The notes under the pieces: generated by a model
What the model saw: only the letters and a program-made list of their open reading frames with translations
The model's database searches: none
What the model was told of the DNA's origin: nothing
Translations under genes and position numbers: made by a program
Shown here: positions 54,163 to 64,000 of the stretch, piece by piece
How the letters are laid out: each line of letters begins with the position of its first letter
How positions within the stretch are numbered: position 1 is the first letter of the stretch
Origin: Nitrospirota bacterium
GTDB taxonomy: Bacteria; Nitrospirota; Thermodesulfovibrionia; Thermodesulfovibrionales; JdFR-88
Assembly (NCBI GenBank): GCA_014874185.1
Contig: JACWAF010000010.1
Coordinates: forward strand, 1 to 64,000
DNA length: 64,000 bases
Direction of reading: 5' to 3'

Positions 54163-54232
54163 TCCCTCTTTACCTCCTTTGTCAAAGGGAGGGATGTTCC
54201 CCCCTTTGGCGAAGAGGGGCGAGGGGAGATTT
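54163..54232. repeat. CCCTC...GAGGG repeat before dnaE
   Basis: CCCTCTTTACCTCC-like and TTTGTCAAAGGGAGGGATG elements plus a CCCCTTTGGCGAAGAGGGG element. Same class as the other CCCTCCC repeats. Confidence 0.5.
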
Positions 54233-54314
54233 TCCAAATAAATGTCTGTCCAATCAGAAGGTCTTTAATATAAAAATTGCAAGCCGCGAGAATGAAAATC
54301 CCCCCTCCTGCGGT

Positions 54315-54344
54315 TTGACTAACCCCCTGCCGGGCGGGTAAACT
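54315..54344 (+). promoter_or_regulatory. Likely leaderless promoter of dnaE
   Basis: TTGACT (54315-54320) and TAAACT (54339-54344) are 18 bases apart. The -10 ends five bases before the dnaE ATG, so transcription would start at or next to the A of ATG. No Shine-Dalgarno sequence is seen. Confidence 0.55.
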
Positions 54345-54349
54345 TTACC

Positions 54350-57300
54350 ATGCGAAAGCACGCTGATTACGTGCCCCTTCACCTGCATACCGAGTACAGC
54401 CTTTTAAACGGGGCCATAAAGATAAAGGAGCTGGTGGAGACGGCGAAGGAATGGGGCCTTCCAGCCGTAGCCATGACGGACCACGGCAACCTCTTCGGCG
54501 CGGTGGACTTCTACAAGCAGTGCACCAAGGCCGATATCAAGCCCATAATAGGCTCTGAGGTTTATCTCACCACAAAAAGCAGGCTGGACAGGCAAAAAGA
54601 GGAATCCCCCTTCCATCTGGTGCTTCTGGCCAGGGACAATGACGGCTACAAGAACCTGGTCACGCTGGTCTCCAAGGCCTTCATCGAGGGTTTTTACTAC
54701 AAGCCGCGAATAGATAAAGAGATTTTGGAGCAGTACTCCGGAGGGCTGATAGCCCTCAGCGCCTGCATGAAGGGCGAAGTGCCCTGGCACCTCATGCGCA
54801 ATGCAATGGACAGCGCCCGCGAGGCCGCCCTCTGGTACAAACACGTCTTCGGCCCTGAAAATTACTATATGGAGTTGCAGGAGAACGGCCTTCCGGAGCA
54901 GGCCATTCTGAATAAAAAGCTCCTGGAGCTGGCAAGGGAGCTTAATATCCGGGTTGTCGCCACCAACGACTGCCATTATCTTAAAAAAGAAGACGCCAGG
55001 GCGCACGACATACTGGTCTGCATCCAGACCGGAAAGACGGTAAACGACCCCAACAGGCTCAAGTTTCAGGGTGATGGGCTGTATTTCAAGAGCCCCGAGG
55101 AGATGGGCCGCGCCTTCGCAGACCTGCCCGAGGCGATAAGCAATACGATGGAAATAGCCGAAAAATGCAATGTGGAGTTCCACCTGAAGGGCCATTACCT
55201 GCCAAAATTCGAGTCCGAGGACGGCTCCCCGCCCGGAAAGATACTTGAGGCCCTGGTTAAAAAGGGCATGGAGGAGCGGTTCGGGCCGAACCCGGCGGAG
55301 GCATACCAGAAGCGCCTCTCCCATGAGATGGCGGTAATAAAGAAGATGGGCTATGAATCGTACTTCCTGATCGTCAGCGATTTCATAAACCACGCCAAGC
55401 GCAACTTCATCCCGGTGGGGCCGGGCAGGGGCTCGGCCGCGGGAAGCCTTGTTGCCTATGCGCTTGCGATAACCGAGATAGACCCCATCCGCTACGGTCT
55501 GCTGTTCGAGCGTTTTCTGAACCCTGAGCGCGTGAGCATGCCCGATATAGACACGGACTTCTGCAAGGACAGGCGCCAGGAGATCATAGATTACGTGGCC
55601 AAAAAGTACGGGGCGGGGCACGTGGCACAGATTATCACATTCGGGACGCTGGGGGCGAAGGCCGCCATCCGGGACGTGGCGCGCGCGCTGGACATCCCCT
55701 ACCAGGAGGCGGACAAGATAGCCAAGCTGGTCCCTGACGGGCTGAACGTAAGCCTCGATCATGCCCTGCGCATGGAGCCCAGGCTGAAAGAGATGTACGA
55801 GACCGAGGCCAGCGTAAAAGAGCTTATCGATATAGCAAAGAGGCTTGAAGGGCTCTCCCGTCACGCGTCCACCCATGCGGCGGGCGTGGTCATATCGCCC
55901 GAGCCGCTCACCGAGATCGCGCCTTTATACAAGAACCCCACTGACGGCACGATAACCACGCAATTTGACATGGTATCGATAGACAGCCTGGGGCTTGTGA
56001 AATTCGATCTCCTGGGCCTGAAGACCCTTACCATAATAGACAAGACCGTCCGCTTCATAAAGGAAAGAGGAGAGGACTTCTCGCTCAAGGAAATACCCTT
56101 GGACGACCCGGCCACATACGCGCTTCTTTCGGCGGGGCACAGCACCGGGGTATTCCAGCTTGAAAGCGCGGGCATGCGGGACATTCTTATCAAGCTCGGC
56201 CCGGAGCGCTTCGAAGACCTGATAGCCCTGGTGGCCCTCTACCGTCCGGGCCCGATAGGAAGCGGGATGATAGACGACTTCATAAACCGCAAGAAGGGCC
56301 GCATCCCGATAAAGCACGACCTTCCGGGCCTGAAAGACATCCTTGGCGAGACCTATGGCGTCATCCTCTACCAGGAGCAGGTGATGGAGATAGCCCACCG
56401 GCTTGCCGGGTTCTCCCTGGGGCAGGCCGATATCCTCAGGAAGGCGATGGGCAAAAAAATGCCCGAGGAGATGGAGAAGCAGAAAGAGGCCTTCATAAAA
56501 GGGGCGAAGGCGAACAACACAGCCGAGGCCAAGGCCAGGAAGCTTTTCGAGCTGATGGCCAAGTTCGCCGAGTACGGGTTCAACAAGTCCCACTCGGCGG
56601 CATACGCCTACGTGGCCTACCAGACCGCGTATCTGAAGGCCCATTACGGGGCGGAGTTCATGGCCGCAACGATGAGCGTCGAGCTTGACAACACGGACAA
56701 GATAATGAAGTTCATCAAGGAATGCCAGGCGATGGGCATAAAGGTCCTGCCGCCGGACATAAACGTCTCGGACACGGAGTTCAAGATAATTGGCGGCGCG
56801 GTAAGGTTCGGGATGGGGGCGGTGAAGGGCGCGGGGGCCCAGGCGATAGAGCAGATCGTGGGCGAGCGCACCCTGAACGGGCCATTTGAAACCTTCGAGG
56901 ACTTCCTCGAAAGGACCAACAAAAAGGTAAACAAGAAAGTGCTGGAGGCCCTTGTGAAGGCGGGCGCGTTCGATTCACTTGGGATTACCAGGAAGGGCTG
57001 CGCGGGGCTCCTTGAGACCCACCAGAGGGGCGAGTCCATCTTCCAGCAGAGCTTCTTCGGCGGGGTGGCCGAACCGGCCCTGAAGGGGCAGGCCCCGGCC
57101 GCAAGGGACGAATGGGACGAGCAGGAGATGCTCCGGAATGAGAAAGAGGCGCTTGGGTTTTACGTCTCCGGCAACCCGCTTACCAGGTTCAAAGACGCGC
57201 TCCTTTTGAATGACGCGAAGAACACGGCCGCCCTCCTGGATATGGAGGACAAGACGGAGATAGCCGTTGCGGGGATCATCTCCGCCGTGAAAAAGATAAA

Positions 57301-57739
57301 GACCAGGGAAAAGGGGCTGATGGCTTCCTTGCAGATTGAAGACGACGAGGGCTCGGTGGACGTGGTCGTCTTCCCGGACCTGTACAAGGAAAACGGAGAG
57401 CTTTTAAAGAAGGACGTGCCGGTTTTTGTGAGGGGCACGCTGGAGAAATCCGACAAGGGGCCGAAGGTGATCGCAAGGCAGATAATGCACCTGGAGGAAG
57501 CGGTGAACTCAAAGCCTAACGGAAAGAAGCTGGAGCTTTCGGTCCCGCCGCATGCCGATTTGAAGAAATTAAAAGAGTACATCGAAGATAAAAACGGGGG
57601 CATGCCCCTTTTCATCAGGATTAAAACCCCCCGGCTTCAGGTTATAATAGAGACTTCGTTCAAGGTGCCCCATGACGGCGCTTTCAGGGGCGGGCTTATG
57701 CAGCTTTTGGGAGATGAGGCCGAGGTGAAGTTCATCTGA
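54350..57739 (+). CDS. dnaE: DnaE, DNA polymerase III alpha subunit
   Basis: The 1129-residue protein has a PHP domain at the N terminus ([15 protein letters not shown]), the palm with catalytic Asp in [12 protein letters not shown] (about residues 399-410), and a [16 protein letters not shown] block. It continues with thumb and finger blocks ([13 protein letters not shown]-like region near 624-636, in [18 protein letters not shown], cut here), a helix-hairpin-helix and an OB domain ([19 protein letters not shown]). It is the main replicase. It precedes accA by one base, a known pairing. Confidence 0.97.
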   Translation: MRKHADYVPLHLHTEYSLLNGAIKIKELVETAKEWGLPAVAMTDHGNLFGAVDFYKQCTKADIKPIIGSEVYLTTKSRLDRQKEESPFHLVLLARDNDGYKNLVTLVSKAFIEGFYYKPRIDKEILEQYSGGLIALSACMKGEVPWHLMRNAMDSAREAALWYKHVFGPENYYMELQENGLPEQAILNKKLLELARELNIRVVATNDCHYLKKEDARAHDILVCIQTGKTVNDPNRLKFQGDGLYFKSPEEMGRAFADLPEAISNTMEIAEKCNVEFHLKGHYLPKFESEDGSPPGKILEALVKKGMEERFGPNPAEAYQKRLSHEMAVIKKMGYESYFLIVSDFINHAKRNFIPVGPGRGSAAGSLVAYALAITEIDPIRYGLLFERFLNPERVSMPDIDTDFCKDRRQEIIDYVAKKYGAGHVAQIITFGTLGAKAAIRDVARALDIPYQEADKIAKLVPDGLNVSLDHALRMEPRLKEMYETEASVKELIDIAKRLEGLSRHASTHAAGVVISPEPLTEIAPLYKNPTDGTITTQFDMVSIDSLGLVKFDLLGLKTLTIIDKTVRFIKERGEDFSLKEIPLDDPATYALLSAGHSTGVFQLESAGMRDILIKLGPERFEDLIALVALYRPGPIGSGMIDDFINRKKGRIPIKHDLPGLKDILGETYGVILYQEQVMEIAHRLAGFSLGQADILRKAMGKKMPEEMEKQKEAFIKGAKANNTAEAKARKLFELMAKFAEYGFNKSHSAAYAYVAYQTAYLKAHYGAEFMAATMSVELDNTDKIMKFIKECQAMGIKVLPPDINVSDTEFKIIGGAVRFGMGAVKGAGAQAIEQIVGERTLNGPFETFEDFLERTNKKVNKKVLEALVKAGAFDSLGITRKGCAGLLETHQRGESIFQQSFFGGVAEPALKGQAPAARDEWDEQEMLRNEKEALGFYVSGNPLTRFKDALLLNDAKNTAALLDMEDKTEIAVAGIISAVKKIKTREKGLMASLQIEDDEGSVDVVVFPDLYKENGELLKKDVPVFVRGTLEKSDKGPKVIARQIMHLEEAVNSKPNGKKLELSVPPHADLKKLKEYIEDKNGGMPLFIRIKTPRLQVIIETSFKVPHDGAFRGGLMQLLGDEAEVKFI

Positions 57740-57740
57740 A

Positions 57741-58727
57741 ATGAAATACTACCTGGATTTCGAAAAGCCCCTTCAGGAAATCGAACTGAGGATCGAAGAC
57801 CTTAGGCGTCTAAGCAGCGGGAAAGAGCCGTCTGCCAATTCGGAGATAAAAAAACTGGAGCGCAAGGCAAGGGACATGCGGCAGGAGATTTTTTCCTCCC
57901 TTACTCCCTGGCAGAGTACGCTTGTCGCCCGCCATCCGGAGCGGCCTTATACCCTGGATTATATCAATATGATGGCCCAGGACTTCATCGAGCTGCACGG
58001 GGACAGGCGGTTTGCGGACGACCCGTCCATCGTGGGCGGGTTCGCGAGCATAGGCCCCCATTCCGTGCTGGTGGTGGGCCATCAGAAGGGCAGGGGCGTC
58101 AAGGAGCGCATCGGCAGGAACTTCGGACAGCCGCACCCGGAGGGCTACCGGAAAGCCCTTCGCCTGATGAAGCTTGCGGAGCGGTTCGGCAAGCCGGTGA
58201 TCACCTTGATAGACACGCCCGGCGCCTACCCCGGCCTGGGGGCCGAGGAGAGGGGCCAGGCGGAGGCGATCGCCGCCAACCTGATGGAGACATCCTCCCT
58301 GCGGACGCCCGTCATATCCGTGATTATAGGGGAGGGCGGAAGCGGCGGGGCCATTGCCATAGGGATCGCAGACAAGCTGATGATGCTGGAGCACTCGGTC
58401 TATTCCGTCATCTCCCCGGAAGGGTGCGCCGCGATACTCTGGAAGCGGGACGGGGCGGAGATCGGCCCCGGCGAATACGCCCAGGCCGCGGACAGTCTCA
58501 AGATGACGGCACAGGACCTGCTCTCCGCGAAGATTATAGACGAGATAATACCGGAGCCCCTGGGCGGCGCCCACAGGGAGCCGGAGTCGGCGGCAAGGGC
58601 CCTTCAGGATGCGCTTCTGAAATCCATAGAGGAGCTTTCCGCCAAGACCCCTTCAAAACTCGTCGAAGACCGCTATAGAAGGCTCAGAAAAATAGGCGGT
58701 TTTATAGTGCCCAGAAAAGAGCCGTAG
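57741..58727 (+). CDS. accA: AccA, carboxyltransferase alpha subunit of acetyl-CoA carboxylase
   Basis: The 328-residue protein has the crotonase-like core: [36 protein letters not shown] (in parts) and [15 protein letters not shown]. It pairs with AccD, which is not in the window. It starts one base after dnaE and is likely co-transcribed from the dnaE promoter. Confidence 0.96.
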   Translation: MKYYLDFEKPLQEIELRIEDLRRLSSGKEPSANSEIKKLERKARDMRQEIFSSLTPWQSTLVARHPERPYTLDYINMMAQDFIELHGDRRFADDPSIVGGFASIGPHSVLVVGHQKGRGVKERIGRNFGQPHPEGYRKALRLMKLAERFGKPVITLIDTPGAYPGLGAEERGQAEAIAANLMETSSLRTPVISVIIGEGGSGGAIAIGIADKLMMLEHSVYSVISPEGCAAILWKRDGAEIGPGEYAQAADSLKMTAQDLLSAKIIDEIIPEPLGGAHREPESAARALQDALLKSIEELSAKTPSKLVEDRYRRLRKIGGFIVPRKEP

Positions 58728-58847
58728 TTTTTCTTGAGCCGGGCGTCTTCTCTCTTGCACGCCAGCCGAACCGTCCCCCGGTTTACCCTGGTGAAAACCT
58801 TTCTTCCTGACAGCACGAAGCAATCCGGCTTCTTTGAAATCAATGAT

Positions 58848-58893
58848 ATTCCCTCCCTTAAGGGGAGGGGAATGGTTTGACCCTCACAGGGAG
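58848..58893. repeat. CCCTCCC palindrome and repeat
   Basis: The perfect-looking palindrome ATTCCCTCCC/GGGAGGGGAAT (58848-58873) is followed by CCCTCACAGGGAGGG. Same class as the other CCCTCCCC repeats. Confidence 0.55.
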
Positions 58894-58924
58894 GGCGGTG
58901 GTTTTGACTTTTACGCCCAACCCG

Positions 58925-59722
58925 CTATTGGCCCGCGCCCGCCGCCAGGGATTGCTCCGGCCCCCTCCGGAGCATGCTCTGGTAAAGTGCCGGCGTGAGC
59001 CCGGTCACCTTCTTGAACTGGTTGTTGAAGGTGTTCAGGTTGTTGAAACCGGTGTTATAGGCCACCTTGGAGACGTTCAGGCCCTTCTTCCTGAAGAGCT
59101 GGATGGCCTTTTCTATCCGCCTCATGCCGACGAACTTCATGGGCGTCATCCCGGTGTACTTGTAAAAATACCGGCAGAAATGGTATTTGCTCAAGGCGGC
59201 CTCACTGGCCAGCATCTCCAGCGTTATGTCCTCGGAGAGGTTCTCCTCGATGAACTTCATCACCCGGAGGATGCTCGCGGGCTTGTCCGAGGTGGCCTGC
59301 TCCACAAACCCGCCGTCCTCTTGCGGGGACCTGAGTATGAGCGGTTCGCGCCTCTCCCTGGCCGTCCTCTTTATCTTCAGGATGGCCTTCACGGACTCCT
59401 GAAGCTCGAAGATGTTCACCGGCTTCGCGAAGTACTGCCTGGCCCCGGCGCGGAAGGCCTCGGCCGCGCTCTCGACGGAATCCTCGGCCAGCAGGAAGAC
59501 CGGTATCTCCGGATGGGCCTCCTTCAGCTCCCGGAGGAGCTTCAGTCCCTTCCTGGCCTCGTACCCGCAATCGATCATGATCAAGTCCGCACCGCACCGG
59601 CCCAGAAGGCCCGCGGCCTGCCCGAAATAAAGCTTTTCAACCTGCTCGCCCTTAAGGTTCAAGGCGTCAAAAACTTCCTCAAAACCCCTCTCCACCAGAT
59701 AAAGCACATGACCTCTGTTCAT
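58925..59722 (-). CDS. Receiver plus AraC-type DNA-binding response regulator
   Basis: From the ATG at 59722 (GGTGAG five bases upstream) the protein has 265 residues: a receiver domain (residues 1-120, phospho-Asp in LIMIDCG, Lys in FAKPVN), a short linker, and a C-terminal AraC double helix-turn-helix (ITLEMLASEAALSKYHFCRYF, in parts; TGFNNLNTFNNQFKKVTG). No paired kinase is adjacent. It controls unknown genes. Confidence 0.85.
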   Translation of the reverse strand: MNRGHVLYLVERGFEEVFDALNLKGEQVEKLYFGQAAGLLGRCGADLIMIDCGYEARKGLKLLRELKEAHPEIPVFLLAEDSVESAAEAFRAGARQYFAKPVNIFELQESVKAILKIKRTARERREPLILRSPQEDGGFVEQATSDKPASILRVMKFIEENLSEDITLEMLASEAALSKYHFCRYFYKYTGMTPMKFVGMRRIEKAIQLFRKKGLNVSKVAYNTGFNNLNTFNNQFKKVTGLTPALYQSMLRRGPEQSLAAGAGQ

Positions 59723-59792
59723 ATACACTCACCCGCCTTTTCGTGTATTCAAAGGATATTTTTAGCAGATTAACAGGATTTTGCGATAAGAG

Positions 59793-60131
59793 TTATTGCC
59801 TTTCTTGTTTTATTTTTTGCGTTTTCAACGCATCCGGGCTGAAAAGGAACATCTGGGAAAGGCCGGCCCGGAGCATCTGGCGCGTCTTGGAGCATGCTGA
59901 GTCCGCACCGCTCTCCGGGCCGCAATCGATTATGGCCAGGTCCGTTCTGCCCGAATCCAGCCTGCTCAGCAAATCCTTTAGAGGATGGGTCCCGATCGTC
60001 TCGCCCCTCAGACAGAAGCCCTGATACAGGTCCTGATGCCATCTGCCCGCGAAGACGGCGATTGGCGCCTTTATAAAACCGGCGCCTGAAGCGATTGGGA
60101 CTTTCCCCCTCCTGTCTCCCAATTCACTCAT
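59793..60131 (-). pseudogene. Receiver-like fragment, possibly a degenerate paralogue of the next gene
   Basis: The 112-residue frame has LKDLLSRLDSGRTDLAIIDCG, which parallels the AGLLGRCGADLIMIDCG part of the adjacent AraC-type regulator. It lacks the second half of a receiver and any DNA-binding domain. It could be a small single-domain protein or the relic of a duplicated regulator. It is a low-confidence gene. Confidence 0.4.
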
Positions 60132-60577
60132 TGCTGTTTTATATGAAAAATATTTCTACCGGCCTAAGGATATACAACCATGGGCCTTTATGCAAGCATT
60201 TTTTTTAGACCAGGGGACGCGGGTTTTGTTCCACCCTCCCCTAACCCCCTCCCGTCAAGGGAGAGGGCCATTTTTTGAGGTTTGCCGGTTTGTTATGTCC
60301 CCTCCCTTTTGAAAAGGAGGATGGGGTGGGGGTGCCAGGGCGGGCCACGCCCCTCAGTTGTGAAGCATCTCCCGCACCCGGCAGATATACCCGTTCATGC
60401 CCAGGGGGGGCCGGGACCAGCGGGCCGGCAGATGAGGCGTTACAGGAGACCGGGATTCTTTTTCATAAACCGGGGAAATCCCTTTTGATTCCAGTAAGTT
60501 AAGGGTTTATGGCATCTCCGCGCGCGCTCCCCTTAATTGCTATTTCCCGAATGAAAATATTATTATAATCTGATTTT
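60132..60577. repeat. Intergenic region with CCCTCCC repeats before resB
   Basis: CACCCTCCCCTAACCCCCTCC with CAAGGGAGAGGG (60230-60268, shown in parts) and CCCCTCCC/GGAGGATGGGG (60299-60327). No gene is seen; short frames here only translate the repeats. An AT-rich stretch with TATAAT-like words near 60560-60570 may be the promoter of resB. Confidence 0.55.
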
Positions 60578-60610
60578 TTGCGACTTATTACAGTTTCAGG
60601 GAGACGCATT

Positions 60611-62158
60611 TTGGAACAAAAAAGCCTATCAGACAGGATTTGGAAGTTCTTCTCGTCCGTAAAGCTCGCCATAGTGGTCTTCTCTCTTATCGCGCTTACC
60701 TCGATTGTGGGCACAATCATAGAGCAGCAGGCCCCCATGGAAACGAACATGAAGGTGCTGGGCCGCATTGTAGGCGAAAGCGCTGCCCCGGCGGTGTACT
60801 CGGTGCTGAACGCCCTTGGGTTCATGAACATGTACCGTTCATGGTGGTTCCTCTCGCTCCTGGCGCTCTTCGCGCTTAACCTGCTTGTATGCTCCATAGA
60901 GAGGTTCCCGGCCATCTGGCGGATAGCCAGGACGCCGATAAAGCCCCTTCCCCCCGATACGTTTAAAAGCATGCAGATGAAGGCGGAGCTGTCCCTGGGC
61001 GAAAAGCCCGACCTTGCCAGGGAGAAGGCGATTGCGGCGATGAAGTCCATAGGGTTCAATGCGTCATTGTCCGGTGAGGAAGGCGGGGGCTGGCAGTTGT
61101 ACTCCCAAAAAACTCCCTGGAGCAGGTTCGGCATCTACATGGCCCATTTCAGCATAATAATCATCCTGGCGGGCGCGGTCCTGGGGAAGTTCCTTGGTTT
61201 CGAGGCCTTCATGAACATCCCGGAGGGCTCCGGCTATTCCGTAGCCATCTCCACGGGCGGCGTTTCGCAGTCGGTAGAGGCCGAACGCGACACATACATG
61301 CAGGCCATAGACGCCAGCAACGGCGATTACGCCCAGGCCGCCCAGAGCCTGAACATGCCCGTCAAGGACCTTAAAACCCAGCTCCTTAAAGCCGGCATAA
61401 TCCCCCTCGGTTTCACCGTGAAATGCCTGGAGTTCGACGTGGACTATTACCCGAACACGGACATGCCCAAGGCATATAAGAGCCACCTCCAGGTTATAGA
61501 CGGGGGGCAGGTGGTGGTGGACCAGTGGATAGGGGTGAACAAGCCCCTGAGGTATAAAGGGGTGACCTTTTATCAGTCCAGCTACGGCCCGATGGGCAAT
61601 TACGCAAACGGCATAGCGATGCTTACCCTGAAGTCCGCAACCGGCCAGACCCAGGACGTCTCACTGGGGCTTGGGCAGAGCGCAACCATCCCCGGAACCA
61701 AAACCGTGGTGAAGGTGGGCGACTTTACCCCGGCACTCGCGTTCGACGACAGCCAAAGGCCGTATACGTATTCCAAGATGATGGTGAACCCGGCCATAAG
61801 GCTGGACGTGACCGGCCCTTCAGGCAGCTACTCGGAATGGGTGCTGCAGAGGTTCCCGGAGTCCTGGCGCCTTACAGACGGCAACATAGCGCAGTTCAAC
61901 CATTTCTGGGGGGTGCAGTACACGGGGCTCCAGACAAGGAAAGACCCCGGCGTGGCGTTAGTGTATTTAGGCTGCATCGCGCTGGCACTGGGCCTGTTCA
62001 TGGCGTTTTTCATGTCTCACAGGAGGCTCTGGGTGAGAGGCATCCCCGAAAAGGGCGGCACCCGGCTTATGGTCGCCGGCTCCGCCAGCAAGAACAAGCC
62101 CACCCTAGAAAGACAGATAGAGAAAATGATTTCGCTTCTTAAAGAAGGAGGAAGATAG
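60611..62158 (+). CDS. resB: ResB/Ccs1-like cytochrome c biogenesis protein
   Basis: From a TTG at 60611, eight bases after AGGGAG, the protein has 515 residues. It has four membrane helices (the first with VKLAIVVFSLIALTSIVG, the last near residues 455-475 of the chain) and a large periplasmic domain between helices 3 and 4. With CcsB it forms the system II haem delivery and ligation unit. A TTG further upstream (60578) lacks a ribosome site. It overlaps nothing and meets ccsB at the next base. Confidence 0.92.
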   Translation: MEQKSLSDRIWKFFSSVKLAIVVFSLIALTSIVGTIIEQQAPMETNMKVLGRIVGESAAPAVYSVLNALGFMNMYRSWWFLSLLALFALNLLVCSIERFPAIWRIARTPIKPLPPDTFKSMQMKAELSLGEKPDLAREKAIAAMKSIGFNASLSGEEGGGWQLYSQKTPWSRFGIYMAHFSIIIILAGAVLGKFLGFEAFMNIPEGSGYSVAISTGGVSQSVEAERDTYMQAIDASNGDYAQAAQSLNMPVKDLKTQLLKAGIIPLGFTVKCLEFDVDYYPNTDMPKAYKSHLQVIDGGQVVVDQWIGVNKPLRYKGVTFYQSSYGPMGNYANGIAMLTLKSATGQTQDVSLGLGQSATIPGTKTVVKVGDFTPALAFDDSQRPYTYSKMMVNPAIRLDVTGPSGSYSEWVLQRFPESWRLTDGNIAQFNHFWGVQYTGLQTRKDPGVALVYLGCIALALGLFMAFFMSHRRLWVRGIPEKGGTRLMVAGSASKNKPTLERQIEKMISLLKEGGR

Positions 62159-63253
62159 ATGCAAAGCCCCCTCTTTTTCGGCATCTCAAGCATATCTTAC
62201 GTGGTCGCGATGATGGTCTACATAACCTATCTCGCATTCAGAAAAAATTCCATCGGGGTGACGGCAACGGCGGTAACCATCTTCGGCTTCGCCTGCCAGA
62301 CCCTTGCCATAGGACTCAGGTGGATCGAGTTCCATGACACCTTCGGGATGAGCTGGCTCAGGTCCATCCCGCTGACGAACCTTTACGAGTCCCTCATCTT
62401 TTTCGTCTGGTGCCTCATCCTTGGATACCTGATAGTGGAGTTCAAGTTCAAGAACCGCTCGTTCGGGGCCTTTGTTACGCCGGTTGCCGCGCTGGCCCTC
62501 TTGTTCATAAACCTTTCGGGGATGAGCACGGAGATAGAGCCCCTGGTGCCGGCCCTGCAGAGCAACTGGCTTCTGGCGCACGTCATGATGAGCTTCATCT
62601 CCTATTCCACATTCGCGCTCTCATTCAGCACCGCTCTCATGTACCTGATAATTACCACGGACAAGAAGAGCGAGGCGTCGTATATCTTCTGGACGGCTGC
62701 CCTTGGCATTTTCGGGGCCGTGCTCATCGCCATGGGAATAGATTTCATCGTCAATTTCAAGGCGATGTCCGGGATGAAGCCGGAGATGTTCATACACAGC
62801 TACCTCTTTAAAAGCACGTTCCTGGACGCCAACGGCGCGGTGCGGCTCGTTAGCTATCTGGCCGCGCTCGGCCTTGTCCTCTTCGTATGGAGGTTCGGCT
62901 CCTCACTGAAACGGGTGATAGGCAACTTCAATCTCTCGGCTGAGATGCTGGACGAGATCACTTACAAGAGCATCGCGGTCGGGTTCCCCATCTTTACGCT
63001 TGGCGGGCTCATATTCGGGGCCATCTGGGCGGACCAGGCCTGGGGCGTCTACTGGAGCTGGGACCCGAAGGAGACCTGGTCCCTGATAACCTGGCTGGTC
63101 TACGCCTTCTATCTGCACGCAAGGCTCCTGAGGGGCTGGCGCGGGCACAAGATATCGGTGGTGGCGGTCTTCGGGTTCGTGGCGGTCATTTTCACCTACC
63201 TGGGCGTGAACCTGCTCCTGAGCGGGCTTCATTCCTACGGCAGCATGAAATAG
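62159..63253 (+). CDS. ccsB: CcsB/CcsA (ResC), system II haem lyase subunit
   Basis: The 364-residue protein has eight membrane helices and the WWD-type haem-handling block WADQAWGVYWSWDPKETWSL (20 residues), plus flanking histidines. It exports and attaches haem to CXXCH motifs with ResB. Targets in this window include DsrJ and the small cytochrome at 30.1 kb. The ribosome site is GGAGG. Confidence 0.95.
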   Translation: MQSPLFFGISSISYVVAMMVYITYLAFRKNSIGVTATAVTIFGFACQTLAIGLRWIEFHDTFGMSWLRSIPLTNLYESLIFFVWCLILGYLIVEFKFKNRSFGAFVTPVAALALLFINLSGMSTEIEPLVPALQSNWLLAHVMMSFISYSTFALSFSTALMYLIITTDKKSEASYIFWTAALGIFGAVLIAMGIDFIVNFKAMSGMKPEMFIHSYLFKSTFLDANGAVRLVSYLAALGLVLFVWRFGSSLKRVIGNFNLSAEMLDEITYKSIAVGFPIFTLGGLIFGAIWADQAWGVYWSWDPKETWSLITWLVYAFYLHARLLRGWRGHKISVVAVFGFVAVIFTYLGVNLLLSGLHSYGSMK

Positions 63254-63278
63254 CGGAATACAGTTTTTTGGACAACCC

Positions 63279-63310
63279 AAAGGGCCCCGGATTGCTCCGG
63301 GGCCCTTTGC
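63279..63310 (+). terminator. Terminator after ccsB
   Basis: A 12-base stem (AAAGGGCCCCGG/CCGGGGCCCTTT) with a six-base loop is followed by a weak T-rich stretch. Confidence 0.75.
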
Positions 63311-63390
63311 TTTCAGTCATTTAAAAGCCCGGGCGCATCCACTTTCGAAACTTGTTTCTTCTCTTTTGCTATTGTTATACTTTTTCGGCC

Positions 63391-64000
63391 ATGGGTAAAG
63401 CCAAAATCCTTGTCGTGGACGACGAAAAACTCCTGAAGTGGTCCCTGGAGCAGAGCCTTTTGAAGGAAGACTACGAGGTCTTCACCGCCGAAAAAGGTCT
63501 TGAGGGGCTCGGCGTCTTCAAGGACGAGTCCCCTGACCTCACCGTCCTGGACATCCACCTCCCCGACATCTCCGGAATAACCGTGCTTGAGGCCATAAAG
63601 GAGATAAACAGGGACGCGGCCGTGCTGATGATAACCGCCTTCGGCGACGTGCGCACCGCCGTCAAGGCGATAAAGCTTGGCGCTTACGACTTCATAGAAA
63701 AGCCCTTCAATATGGACAAGCTGAAGCTCACGGTGGCCAAGGCGCTGGAGACCCGGTCGCTTAAAAAGGAAGTAATGCACCTGCGCTCGCAAATGAGGTC
63801 CAGATACGGCTTTGAGAGCCTGATAGGCACTTCCGCGGCCATGGGGAAGATAACGGAGCTTATAAAGAAGGTGGCGAAGAGCGATGCCTCTACGGTCTTT
63901 TTGCAGGGTGAAAGCGGCTCCGGGAAGGACTTGGTGGCAAAGGTAATACATTACCAGAGTTCCCGGGCGGACAGGCCCTTTGTGGAGATAAACTGCACGG
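63391..64000 (+). CDS. Sigma-54 dependent response regulator, cut by the window end
   Basis: The visible 203 residues show a receiver domain (phospho-Asp in LTVLDIHLPDI, Lys in IEKPFN) and the start of the AAA+ domain with Walker A GESGSGKD. The GAFTGA loop and HTH lie beyond the end. TATACT at 63376-63381 lies nine bases before the ATG. It is a second NtrC-type regulator in addition to PilR; its kinase is not visible. Confidence 0.88.
   Translation, partial: MGKAKILVVDDEKLLKWSLEQSLLKEDYEVFTAEKGLEGLGVFKDESPDLTVLDIHLPDISGITVLEAIKEINRDAAVLMITAFGDVRTAVKAIKLGAYDFIEKPFNMDKLKLTVAKALETRSLKKEVMHLRSQMRSRYGFESLIGTSAAMGKITELIKKVAKSDASTVFLQGESGSGKDLVAKVIHYQSSRADRPFVEINCT

Noticed and set aside
54404-55876. 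490-codon frame antisense to dnaE
   Set aside because: Shadow; dnaE is complete on the other strand.

Overview
The window reads as a GC-rich chromosomal segment of an anaerobic, sulfur-metabolising, didermic bacterium. The gene set (dsrC next to dsrMKJOP, system II cytochrome c maturation, TolQR, type IV pili, IHF, CIRCE-controlled groESL) fits Nitrospirota or a related sulfate/sulfur-metabolising lineage. That placement is an inference from gene content; no rRNA is present to confirm it. I see no phage, transposase, rRNA operon or CRISPR array.

Layout. 0.2-1.2 kb: an MscS-type channel. 1.6-7.6 kb (minus strand): dsrC, an RsbRD-N-like gene and dsrM-K-J-O-P, ending at a strong terminator. 7.8-10.5 kb: TolQ, TolR and a TonB/TolA-like protein, then a NicO-like metal transporter. 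10.6-15.3 kb: a natural CysE-CysS fusion, fdhD, a multi-pass membrane protein and a LipM-type octanoyltransferase whose 3' end overlaps the membrane protein antisense. 15.6-23.7 kb: a pilB-pilT-pilC-pilS-pilR operon ending in an ATPase-less MshEN-domain protein. 23.8-25.7 kb: a DsrEFH-type sulfur relay in which dsrE carries an in-frame UGA that is best read as selenocysteine, plus an HD-domain protein. 25.9-30.4 kb: a zinc-dependent phospholipase C-like protein, moeA, a HEAT-like protein, tpx, sod and a monohaem cytochrome c. 30.4-33.8 kb: purS, purB, small proteins and repeat-filled gaps. 34-35.1 kb: tRNA-Ala(GGC), ihfA, a MerR-like gene and tRNA-Pro(GGG). 35.2-46.5 kb: peptidases, endonuclease V, cutA, groESL, rhomboid, an orphan PD-(D/E)XK protein and an S49 peptidase. 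46.6-48.2 kb: a DsrE2-like/Crp-Fnr/haem-copper-oxidase-like trio. 48.4-64 kb: MarC, deoB, rpoD, dnaG, a HAD protein, dnaE, accA, AraC-type regulators, resB-ccsB and the start of a second sigma-54 response regulator.

How the parts fit. DsrC and the DsrMKJOP membrane complex link cytoplasmic sulfur chemistry to the quinone pool and the periplasm. DsrEFH is a sulfurtransferase that in known systems passes sulfane sulfur to DsrC. ResB/CcsB would mature the haems of DsrJ and the small cytochrome. FdhD and MoeA serve molybdo-enzymes such as formate dehydrogenase. Tpx and SOD handle oxidative stress.

Two patterns go beyond ordinary annotation. First, the dsrE UGA sits exactly where the sulfur-carrying cysteine is expected (UxxC), is followed at once by hairpins, and the extended frame ends in an ATGA overlap with dsrF. 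Second, many transcription-unit-initial genes have a TATAAT-like box only about 5-15 bases upstream of the start codon and no Shine-Dalgarno sequence, which points to common leaderless or near-leaderless mRNAs, whereas operon-internal genes usually carry SD sequences. The intergenic gaps also hold a family of dispersed palindromic modules.
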